This document shows positions 57,727 to 64,000 of a stretch of DNA of 64,000 nucleotides, piece after piece; position 1 is the first letter of the stretch; each line of letters opens with the position of its first letter. Origin of the DNA: Longimicrobium sp. (GTDB lineage: Bacteria > Gemmatimonadota > Gemmatimonadetes > Longimicrobiales > Longimicrobiaceae); the NCBI RefSeq assembly GCF_035474595.1, contig NZ_DATIND010000014.1, forward strand, positions 1 through 64,000, in the 5' to 3' direction. The notes beneath the pieces were generated by a model. That model made no database searches and was not told the DNA's origin. It saw only the letters and a list, made by a program, of their open reading frames with translations. The translations under genes were made by a program, and so were the position numbers.

Positions 57727-58754
57727 TGAAGATGCGCGCGCCGTTCCGCACTTTCGCACTCTCGCACTTTCGCACTTTCGCACTCGTCGCTCTCCTCGCG
57801 ACGCTCGCCGCGTGCGCGACGGACGGCGGCGGCAACCCGCACGGCCCGCCGCTGCGTGTCACCGTTCCCGCGGGCGCGGCTCTCCCCGCGGTCGCCGACT
57901 CGCTGGCGAAGCGCGGCATCGTCGATTCGGGCGACAAGTTCCGGCGCTATGCGAAGGCACAGGACGCGGCGTCGAAGCTGAAGCCCGGCATCTACGAGTT
58001 CCGCTCGGGCGAGTCGTGGAAGACCATCGTGGGCAAGCTGGTGCGCGGCGACGTGGTGAAGGCGCGCATCGTGGTTCCCGAGGGATGGACGGCGCGCCAG
58101 ATCGCCGCGCGGGTTGCGGCCGCGCTGGGCGGCAACGAGGACTCCATCCACGCGCGGCTGGTGGACACGGCGGCCGCGCGCCGCTACGGCGTCCCCGGGC
58201 CCACGCTGGAGGGCTATCTCTACCCGGCGACCTACGTCTTCCCCCTCGGCACGCCGGTGGAGAAGGCGGTCGCGGCGATGGTGCAGCGCTACAAGTCCGC
58301 GTGGACGCCGCAGATGCGGGCGCAGCTCCCCGCCTCGGGGATGAGCGAGCGCGAGGTGGTGGCCCTCGCCTCGATCGTGGAGCGCGAGGCCAAGGACTGG
58401 CACGAGCGCCCCACCATTGCCGCCGTGTACCGCAACCGGATGCGGAAGGGGATGCGCCTGCAGGCCGACCCCACGGTGCAGTACGCGCTCGGCCAGCAGC
58501 GCGCGCGCCTGCTCTACCGCGACATCGCGTCGGTGTCGGCCAGTCCGTACAACACCTACACGCACGCGGGCCTCCCGCCGGGCCCCATCGCCTCCCCCAG
58601 CCAGGGCGCGATCCAGGCCGCACTGAACCCCGCGCCGGCGGACTACCTGTACTTCGTCGCGCGCCCCAACGGCACGCACGTCTTCACCCGCACCCTGGCC
58701 GAGCACAACGCCGCGAAGCGTGCCGCGCAGGCGGAGGCGCGAGGGGCACGGTGA
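57723..58754 (+). CDS. mltG: Endolytic murein transglycosylase MltG
   Basis: 343 residues. An N-terminal signal anchor, then a LysM-like region (LRVTVPAGAALPAVADSLAK), GIYEFRSGESWKTIVGKLVR, VPEGWTARQIAARVA and the catalytic core LASIVEREAKDWHERPTIAA with E220 as the essential glutamate, ending GLPPGPIASPSQGAIQAALN and PADYLYFVA. It cuts nascent peptidoglycan and sets glycan length. Unusually, codons 7-21 of the signal segment (PFRTFALSHFRTFAL) are encoded by class B octamer repeats. Start GTG 57723 overlapping ruvX, or ATG 57726. Confidence 0.95.
   Translation: MMKMRAPFRTFALSHFRTFALVALLATLAACATDGGGNPHGPPLRVTVPAGAALPAVADSLAKRGIVDSGDKFRRYAKAQDAASKLKPGIYEFRSGESWKTIVGKLVRGDVVKARIVVPEGWTARQIAARVAAALGGNEDSIHARLVDTAAARRYGVPGPTLEGYLYPATYVFPLGTPVEKAVAAMVQRYKSAWTPQMRAQLPASGMSEREVVALASIVEREAKDWHERPTIAAVYRNRMRKGMRLQADPTVQYALGQQRARLLYRDIASVSASPYNTYTHAGLPPGPIASPSQGAIQAALNPAPADYLYFVARPNGTHVFTRTLAEHNAAKRAAQAEARGAR
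57747..57787 (+). repeat. Class B octamer array inside mltG coding sequence
   Basis: Five units CGCACTTT/CGCACTCT/CGCACTTT/CGCACTTT/CGCACTCG. Three units equal 24 nt, so the array is read as an eight-residue repeat, TFALSHFR then TFAL, inside the hydrophobic signal segment. Confidence 0.9.
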
Positions 58755-58756
58755 AG

Positions 58757-58780
58757 AAGTGCGAGAGTGCGAGAGGGCGA
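58757..58780. repeat. Class B octamer units, reverse orientation
   Basis: GTGCGAGA, GTGCGAGA and a decayed unit directly after the mltG stop. Confidence 0.6.
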
Positions 58781-58812
58781 AGGTGGCCCCGCGCACCCAC
58801 CCCGCCCCGTCA

Positions 58813-58868
58813 CCGAAATGAAGTCCGCGAAGGCGGACTGCGTGCCGTTGTAGCCGCGAGTTCACTCG
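58813..58868 (-). repeat. Class E repeat, reverse copy
   Basis: GAAGTCCGCGAAGGCGGACT and TGTAGCCGCGAGTTCACTCG; inverted with respect to the 57001 copy, the two flanking ruvX-mltG. Confidence 0.85.
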
Positions 58869-58982
58869 CATTTTCGCGAATCTTTCCACGCGTGACGAGA
58901 TTTCCCTCGCACGCCTCATCATCGCCACGCACCATCTCCCGCTGACGATCATCTCTATCTGCCGACCACCATCTCCCCGCGC

Positions 58983-59624
58983 ATGACCGGCCTTCGCGAC
59001 CGCCTTTCTCTCATCGTCATCACCGACCCCAGCTGTGGCGAGGGGCGCGCGATCGTGGACGTCGTGCGGGCGGCGCTGCGCGGCGGTGCGCCCTCCATCC
59101 AGCTGCGCGGCAAGGACCAGGCGGCGCGCGAGCAGGTGGAGCTCGCCCGCGCGCTGCGGGTGGAGACGCGGGCCGCGGGAGCGCTGCTGTGGGTGAACGA
59201 CCGGCTGGACGTGGCCCTCGCCGCCGGCGCCGACGGCGTGCACCTGGGGCAGGACGACCTTCCCGTCGAGGCGGCGCGGCGGATCGTGCCGGGCGGCTTC
59301 CTCATCGGCATCAGCGCGGAGACGGCGGAGCTGGCGCGCGCGGCCGAGCGGGGCGGCGCGGATTACGTGGGGGCCGGGCCGGTGTACGAGACCGGGAGCA
59401 AGGCCGACGCGGGAAGCGCCGTCGGCTGCGCGCGCATCGCCCAGGTGGCGGCGGCGGTGCGCATCCCCGTGGTCGGCATCGGTGGGATCGCGGCGGCGAA
59501 CGCGGGCGAGGTGGTGCGCGCGGGCGCCGCGGGCGTGGCGGTCATCAGCGCCGTGATGCGCGCCGCCGATCCGGAGGCGGCCACGCGCGAGCTGCTCCGC
59601 GCCGCTACCACAGGACGCAGTTAG
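58983..59624 (+). CDS. thiE: Thiamine-phosphate synthase
   Basis: 213 residues, TIM barrel. IQLRGKD (39-45), WVNDRLDVALAAGADGVHLG with the diphosphate-binding GVHLGQDD (85-92), GADYVGAGPVYETGSKADAG and GIGGIAAANAGEVVRAGAAG. Couples HMP-pyrophosphate and thiazole-phosphate to thiamine phosphate. Stands alone, without thiC, thiD or thiM, and no TPP riboswitch was recognised in the 228-bp spacer. No Shine-Dalgarno before the ATG. Confidence 0.95.
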   Translation: MTGLRDRLSLIVITDPSCGEGRAIVDVVRAALRGGAPSIQLRGKDQAAREQVELARALRVETRAAGALLWVNDRLDVALAAGADGVHLGQDDLPVEAARRIVPGGFLIGISAETAELARAAERGGADYVGAGPVYETGSKADAGSAVGCARIAQVAAAVRIPVVGIGGIAAANAGEVVRAGAAGVAVISAVMRAADPEAATRELLRAATTGRS

Positions 59625-59939
59625 TCACGGATTAGGATTCGTCCGCGCCAGGCGGTCCGCCGATCGCGGCACTTCTCACGAAGCTCGTGGCGACGTAGAT
59701 TTATTCCCTGAGGCATCCCTCCCTCCTCGACGGCCCCCACGGCCGCATCCGGAGGCAGCATCGTGGTCCGGGCGGGTCCCCTCCCGCAGCCCATTCACAA
59801 CCCAGATCCACCGCAGAACACGTCTCGCCCACGCGAGCGTGCGCCCGCGCGCACACCTGGCGCGGGGGTCCTGCGCGCAGCAGAACCGTCACGCAGCGGC
59901 ATATCTCCCGGCCACACCCCGTTCCATCCGCCACGCCCC
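59625..59939. other. Spacer of 315 bp, nothing recognised
   Basis: Between thiE and the serine hydrolase. No repeat class of this window, no terminator hairpin of note and no convincing promoter; a frame open upstream of the hydrolase shows no protein features. Confidence 0.4.
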
Positions 59940-61142
59940 ATGCGTTTCCGCCCCACGGCACTCGCCGTCCTGCTCGCCTGTGCGTCCGCGCGTCCGGCCG
60001 CGGCCCAGCTCGTCGCATTCGCCTCCGCCCCCGGCGCGGGCGACGGCGGCGCCTCCGCACGCCTTGCCATGCAGCTCGACTCCATCGCCCGCCACGCGAT
60101 GGAGTACCAGTCCATCCCCGGCCTCAGCGTCGTCATCGTGAAGGACGGGCGGGTGGTGATGGAGCGCGGCTACGGCGTGGTGAACCCGCCGCGCGAGCGC
60201 GCCGCCACCGCCCGCACCGAGTACCAGATCGCCTCGGTCAGCAAGCAGTTCACGGCCGCGGCCATCCTGCGCCTGAACGAGCAGGGCCGGCTTTCGCTGG
60301 ACGACGCGGTCACGCGCTACGTGGACGGGCTGCCGCCGGTGTACCAGGAGGTCACGATCCGCCGGCTGCTGAACCACACGGCGGGGGTGCCCAACTTCAC
60401 CGAGTTCCTGCGCGAGTTCCACCAGCCGCTGGCCCCCGCGCGCCTGGTGGAGGAGCTGGCCAGCCGCACGCTGCAGTTCGCGCCGGGAACGGCCTTCCAC
60501 TACAGCAACTCCGGCTACTACCTGCTGGGGCTGGTGATCGAGGAAGTGACCGGGCAGGGGTACGCCGACTACCTGCGCGACCAGTTCTTCACCCCGCTGG
60601 GGCTGGGCGACACGCACTACTGCGGCGAGCTGAGCGCCCCGGTCCCCGCGGGCTTCGTCCGCAGCCGCGGCGGGAAGACGGTGCGCGCCGCGCCGTGGGA
60701 CCCGTCGGTGCTGTACGCCGCCGGCTCGCTCTGCTCCACCGCCGAGGACCTGGCGAAGTGGGAGGTCGCGCTGGGCGAGGGGCGCGTCCTTTCCCCCGCG
60801 TCGTTCCGCGAGATGACCACGCCCGCGCCGCCAACGGAGACCAGCGTGCGGATGGCGTACGGCTACGGGATGATGGTGGACACCACCGAGGCGGGCCCCT
60901 ACCTGCACCACGACGGCGCCGTCTCCGGCTTCCGCGCGCAGGTGGCGTGGTACCCCGAGGAGCACATGGCCATCGTGGTGCTGATGAACCAGGGGCTGGC
61001 CGCCCCCGAGCCCATCGAGCGCGACCTGGCGCGCGCGGTGATGGGCCAGGCGCGCCAGCGCGAGCCGCGCCTCTCCGGCCCGCCCACCCCGACCACCGGC
61101 CGCCGCGTGATGGGCTCGGCCACGCAGCAGCGGGAGCGGTAG
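59940..61142 (+). CDS. Secreted serine hydrolase, beta-lactamase class C/PBP4-like
   Basis: 400 residues. Signal peptide MRFRPTALAVLLACASARPA, cut after AAAQ. Nucleophile S99-V-S-K102 (IASVSKQF), Y188-S-N190 (FHYSNSGYYLLG), and the third motif as HDGAVSG. Overall length and RLLNHTAGVPNFTEF are those of the broad esterase/beta-lactamase family (D-aminopeptidase, PBP4* and esterase members), so a particular substrate cannot be given. A proline/arginine tail of 30 residues follows the core. No Shine-Dalgarno before the ATG. Confidence 0.88.
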   Translation: MRFRPTALAVLLACASARPAAAQLVAFASAPGAGDGGASARLAMQLDSIARHAMEYQSIPGLSVVIVKDGRVVMERGYGVVNPPRERAATARTEYQIASVSKQFTAAAILRLNEQGRLSLDDAVTRYVDGLPPVYQEVTIRRLLNHTAGVPNFTEFLREFHQPLAPARLVEELASRTLQFAPGTAFHYSNSGYYLLGLVIEEVTGQGYADYLRDQFFTPLGLGDTHYCGELSAPVPAGFVRSRGGKTVRAAPWDPSVLYAAGSLCSTAEDLAKWEVALGEGRVLSPASFREMTTPAPPTETSVRMAYGYGMMVDTTEAGPYLHHDGAVSGFRAQVAWYPEEHMAIVVLMNQGLAAPEPIERDLARAVMGQARQREPRLSGPPTPTTGRRVMGSATQQRER

Positions 61143-61155
61143 ACGCGGATCGGTT

Positions 61156-61235
61156 CACCTCTCCTGCTGTCGGGAGAGGTCGAAGAAGTGAAGAGCCGGG
61201 ACGGCGGTTTTGTCCCGGCTCTTCGCTTTTTCGGG
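61156..61235 (+). terminator. Class F double hairpin after the hydrolase gene
   Basis: Hairpin 1 ACCTCTCC/GGAGAGGT (61157-61180), hairpin 2 AAGAGCCGGGAC/GTCCCGGCTCTT (61191-61223), then CGCTTTTTCGGGTGAGGGC, the same trailer as at 49866-49945. Hairpin 1 is conserved in sequence, hairpin 2 only in pairing. Probably the gene's terminator. Confidence 0.75.
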
Positions 61236-61240
61236 TGAGG

Positions 61241-61410
61241 GCCGCGTGAGGGATGCGCGCCCGAAGGGCCGGGACGCCGCCGCGCGCGAGCAGAAGCCGC
61301 GGATCCGCATCGACCCGCGGCGCGGCGGTGGCCTGGCGCGGTTGGCAACAGTCGTATCGTTGCCTACCGCGCGCGCAGCCCGGTTTGGCGCCTCGGCGCC
61401 AAACACGCCC
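61241..61410 (-). repeat. Class D repeat, R1 module, reverse copy
   Basis: Runs from CCGCGTGAGGGATGCGCGCC to GGCGCCTCGGCGCCAAACAC; the closing hairpin is GTTTGGCGCC-TC-GGCGCCAAAC. Begins exactly where the class F trailer ends. Confidence 0.85.
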
Positions 61411-61430
61411 AAACCATCGGTTGAAAAGAA

Positions 61431-61472
61431 GATCGGCCCCTCGCGAGCATCCATCGCCGCGAGGGGCCGATC
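61431..61472 (-). terminator. Intrinsic terminator of the NtrC-type regulator gene
   Basis: A 15-bp perfect stem (GATCGGCCCCTCGCG and complement) with a 12-nt loop; on the minus strand TTCTTTTC follows. 26 nt past the stop codon. Confidence 0.9.
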
Positions 61473-61498
61473 CCGTTCCGCATCCGTCGATTGCAAGC

Positions 61499-62920
61499 CT
61501 AGTCGCGGCCTTCGATCTCGTACTTGGCCAGCATGCGGTGGATCGTCTTGCGGTCGATCCCCGCGTTGCGCGCGGCCTGCGAGATGTTGCCGTTGTGGCG
61601 GTCCAGCAGGTCGCTCAGGTACTGCTTCTCGAAGATCGAGATCGCGTCGTTCTTGGCGTCGTGGAAGGGCAGGTCGCTCGAGAACGCCGCCACCGCGCCC
61701 GCCTTGCCGTTGGGCGCGCGGCGCATGGACAGCTCCTCGGGCATGTCCTCGGGAAAGATCTCCTGCCCCGGCAGGCACATCGAGACGATGCGCTCCACCA
61801 CGTTCTGCAGCTCGCGCACGTTCCCCGGCCACTCGTACTCCACCAGCACGCGCATCGACTCGCTGCTGAAGCGCAGGTTGTCGCGGTCGTACTCCTGCGC
61901 GTAGCGCCGCAGGAAGTGCTGCGCCAGCGCGGGGATGTCTTCGCGGCGGTTGCGCAGCGGCGGCAGCTTCACCGGCACCACGTTCAGGCGGTACAGCAGG
62001 TCCTGGCGCAGGTGGCCGTCGCGCACCGCCTGGTCGGGGTCGCGGTTGGTGGCCGACACCCAGCGCACGTCGATGGGGATCTCCTCGCCGCCGCCCACGC
62101 GCCGGATCTTCCGCTCCTGGATCACGCGCAGGAGCTTGGCCTGCAGCTCCATGCTCATCTCCGAGATCTCGTCCATGAAGAAGGTGCCGCCCGCCGCCAG
62201 CTCCAGCAGCCCGCGGCGCTCGCGGTCGGCGCTGGTGAACGCGCCCTTCTCGTGGCCGAACAGCTCGGTCTCCAGCAGGTTGTCGGGGAGCGCCGCGCAG
62301 TTGATGGCGGTGAACGGCCGAGCCGAGCGCCGGCTGTTGGCGTGGAGGGCGCGGGCGATCAGCTCCTTCCCCGTGCCGCTCTCGCCCGAGATGAAGACGC
62401 TCGCCTCCGTGGGCGCCACGCGGCTCACCACCGAGAACACCTTCTGGATCGAGTCGCTGGTGCCGATGATGTTATCGAAGCTGTAGTGCTTCTTCAGCTG
62501 GTCGCGCAAGCTGGCGTTGTCGCGCACCAGCTTCACCTGCTGCGCCGCGCGGCCGATGAGGATGCGCAGCTGCGTGGCGGTGAACGGCTTGGGGATGTAG
62601 TCGTACGCCCCGGCGCGGATGGCCTCGACCGAGCTGTCCACCGTGGCGAAGCCGGTGATCATCACCACCAGCGTCTCGGGCGCCAGCTTCTTGATCTCCT
62701 TCAGCAGCGCCAGGCCGTCCATGTCGGGCAGCATCAGGTCGGTCAGCACGATGTCCGGCCGCTGGCGGCGCACGAAGTCCAGCGCGTTGCGCCCGCGCCC
62801 CTCGGTGTGCACCGAGTACCCCTCGCTGGAGAGGATCTGGCCGCAACTCTTCACCAGCAGCTCTTCGTCGTCTACGATCAGCACAGTGATCGGGACGTCG
62901 TTCTCGGCAGTGTCGCTCAT
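61499..62920 (-). CDS. NtrC-family sigma-54-dependent response regulator
   Basis: 473 residues. Receiver domain with D61 (IVLTDLMLPDMDG) and K111; AAA+ domain with Walker A GESGTGKE (179-186), sigma-54 loop ELFGHEKGAFTSADRERRG (GAFTSA at 226-231, Ser in place of the second Gly of GAFTGA), Walker B FFMDE (247-251), and the arginine-finger region; Fis-type helix-turn-helix at the C-terminus (ISQAARNAGIDRKTIHRMLA). It activates sigma-54 promoters when phosphorylated. No kinase is adjacent. The frame is open upstream, but MSDTAENDVPITVLIVDDEE is the natural start. Confidence 0.95.
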   Translation of the reverse strand: MSDTAENDVPITVLIVDDEELLVKSCGQILSSEGYSVHTEGRGRNALDFVRRQRPDIVLTDLMLPDMDGLALLKEIKKLAPETLVVMITGFATVDSSVEAIRAGAYDYIPKPFTATQLRILIGRAAQQVKLVRDNASLRDQLKKHYSFDNIIGTSDSIQKVFSVVSRVAPTEASVFISGESGTGKELIARALHANSRRSARPFTAINCAALPDNLLETELFGHEKGAFTSADRERRGLLELAAGGTFFMDEISEMSMELQAKLLRVIQERKIRRVGGGEEIPIDVRWVSATNRDPDQAVRDGHLRQDLLYRLNVVPVKLPPLRNRREDIPALAQHFLRRYAQEYDRDNLRFSSESMRVLVEYEWPGNVRELQNVVERIVSMCLPGQEIFPEDMPEELSMRRAPNGKAGAVAAFSSDLPFHDAKNDAISIFEKQYLSDLLDRHNGNISQAARNAGIDRKTIHRMLAKYEIEGRD

Positions 62921-63416
62921 TGCGCGTTGGCCTGAAGGGCGCGAGATGCGCGTGGCAGGATCCGGCGGGGGCGAACGTGTTGGCCCCGAAGATACGCGCC
63001 GGACGCGGATGCCGCAACGCCGTCGGGGCGTCGCGTCCGCACCGTGGGGAGAATATGCCTCACGTGGGTCACGAGCGCCATAGTCTTGTTTCGCAGATTC
63101 GAAAACCTGTTGATTCGCGAGGGTTTTCAGGGGGAATAGAGGATCGGCGGAGGAGACAATCCGGGCGTTGCGTCCCCGAGGAGACGTGCGGCTCTTCGAC
63201 CGCGATGGCGACCGGGGATCGCTTGCCACTCCGGCAAGCGCACTGTTCAGGCGGGCCGATTCACTGGAATGTGATACGTGACGGGGGATGGCGGAATCGG
63301 CGCGTCCGCCGTTCGCCGCACCGGGACAGCAGTTCGCTGCACCACGGTCAGACCCGCGCGACCGGCAGGCGTTCATGGGGCGACCACGACCCGATCCCCC
63401 GCCCCGCCGAGGAACG
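62921..63416. other. Divergent spacer of 496 bp
   Basis: Between the NtrC-type gene and the last hydrolase. Holds a hairpin CGCTTGCC/GGCAAGCG (63220-63240), a weaker pairing GAAAACC/GGTTTTC (63101-63128) and twin GATTCG words (63096, 63112). No -24/-12 promoter and no gene were recognised. Confidence 0.4.
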
Positions 63417-64000
63417 ATGCAAGCCTTCCCGACCCTGCTCGCCGGCATCGCCGCCGCGCTCGCGGCCTCCGCCTGCATGGATCTGCCGACCGCCGCGGCC
63501 ACCGGCTCGTGCGACCCCGCGTACCAGTCCATCGCGCGCTTCGTCGACAGCACCGCCGAGAGCCACAGCGCGTTCGGCGCCGCGCTCCTGCTGGTGCGCG
63601 ACGGCCGGGTGGTGTGCGAGCGCTACCGCGGCGCGTTCAACGAAACCAGCGAGCTCCCCGCCGCCTCGGCCAGCAAGTGGCTCACCGGCGTCGCGATCCT
63701 GACGCTGGCCGACGCCGGCAAGCTCTCGCTGGGCGAGCCGGCCTCCGCGCGGCTGCCGTACCTCGCCGGCGCCGCGGCCGCCATCACCCCGCGCCAGCTG
63801 CTGTCGCACACCTCCGGCCTGGCCGACGGGCAGGCCTGCCTCTTCGACGCCGGCAGCACCCTGGACGCCTGCAGCCGGCAGATCGCCGCCACGCCGCCGG
63901 CCTACGCGCCGGGAACGGAGTTCCGCTACGGCGGCTCGTCGTTCACCGTGGCCGGGCGCCTGGCCGAGGTGGCCACGGGGCAGAGCTGGAACGCGCTCTT
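63417..64000 (+). CDS. Serine hydrolase, beta-lactamase family, truncated by the window edge
   Basis: 194 codons visible. Signal peptide with lipobox-like ASAC20, then FGAALLLVRDGRVVCERYRG, nucleophile motif SASK (AASASKWLTGVAIL), RQLLSHTSGLADG and FRYGGSSFTVAGRLAEVATG, which is where the Y-x-N motif should be; here it reads Y-G-G. GAGGAACG precedes the ATG. The same superfamily as the gene at 59940 but only distantly alike. The rest lies beyond 64000. Confidence 0.85.
   Translation, partial: MQAFPTLLAGIAAALAASACMDLPTAAATGSCDPAYQSIARFVDSTAESHSAFGAALLLVRDGRVVCERYRGAFNETSELPAASASKWLTGVAILTLADAGKLSLGEPASARLPYLAGAAAAITPRQLLSHTSGLADGQACLFDAGSTLDACSRQIAATPPAYAPGTEFRYGGSSFTVAGRLAEVATGQSWNAL

Noticed and set aside
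58755-58982. TPP riboswitch ahead of thiE
   Set aside because: None of the conserved thi-box words was found; the spacer consists of class B and E repeats.
63220-63240. Hairpin CGCTTGCC/GGCAAGCG as a sigma-54 promoter element
   Set aside because: No TGGCAC-N5-TTGC arrangement; retained only as a hairpin.

Overview
The window looks like chromosome from a high-GC Gram-negative bacterium of the Gemmatimonadota, most likely a Longimicrobium-type organism. This is inferred from the very GC-rich coding style, lipopolysaccharide-type heptosyltransferases and an MsbA-type flippase, a PorX-type response regulator, carboxypeptidase-regulatory/TonB-plug exported proteins, a pinensin-like short peptide with a leader type I associate with that group, and spacers packed with small repeats. 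No rRNA, tRNA or CRISPR was found. The only mobile DNA is what looks like the 5' end of a transposase gene cut off by the left edge.

Layout. 0-4.2 kb: IS end, LemA, an exported regulatory-like-domain protein, a Rieske ferredoxin and the first GT9 heptosyltransferase. 4.3-14.2 kb: envelope/glycan region with a small membrane protein, a proline-rich protein, a Kdo-kinase-like protein (opposite strand), PorX, an MsbA-like ABC exporter, a DegT aminotransferase, two GT4 and one GT9 glycosyltransferases, largely with 4-nt gene overlaps. 14.4-15.2 kb: a RelE/HigB-type toxin-antitoxin pair in a lower-GC patch. 15.4-22.3 kb: a GH63-type glucosidase, an SDR, an orphan RiPP-precursor-like peptide, an exported protein and a PaaK/CapK-like adenylate-forming enzyme. 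22.5-36.1 kb: UvrA, a secreted subtilase lipoprotein, two tandem Kup potassium transporters, RecA, threonine aldolase and a phospholipid-methyltransferase-like protein. 36.3-45.8 kb: a DUF4142 protein, a barrel-less TonB plug protein, a CDP-alcohol phosphatidyltransferase, a DUF411/thioredoxin thiol-metal group, a DUF1016 nuclease-like gene divergent from a FUSC transporter, and TyrS. 46.1-50.4 kb: cupredoxin lipoprotein, S41 peptidase, ECF sigma/anti-sigma/secretin-N-like lipoprotein, DUF3343. 50.4-64 kb: OtsA, YtxH, a DivK-like/PleD-like pair leading into LigA and a V4R-like protein, RuvX-MltG, ThiE, two serine hydrolases (the second cut by the right edge) and an NtrC-type regulator.

What links the region is its spacer DNA. 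At least six repeat classes recur: (A) heptamer fold-backs built on AAGTCCC/ACTTGGG; (B) octamer arrays of CGCACTYC that often run right up to stop codons and in one case code for part of a signal peptide; (C) long perfect inverted repeats built on CTCACGCGGAGACGCGGAG; (D) a modular R1/R2 repeat of about 170 + 200 bp, of which two near-identical copies in opposite orientation flank the recA region; (E) a repeat of about 50 bp built on GTGAACTCGCGGCTAC; (F) a double-hairpin cassette whose second stem keeps its pairing while its sequence changes. Several spacers also show convincing sigma-70-like promoters, some so close to the start codon that a leaderless transcript is possible.

All functional calls rest on reading motifs by eye; no alignments or database searches were run.
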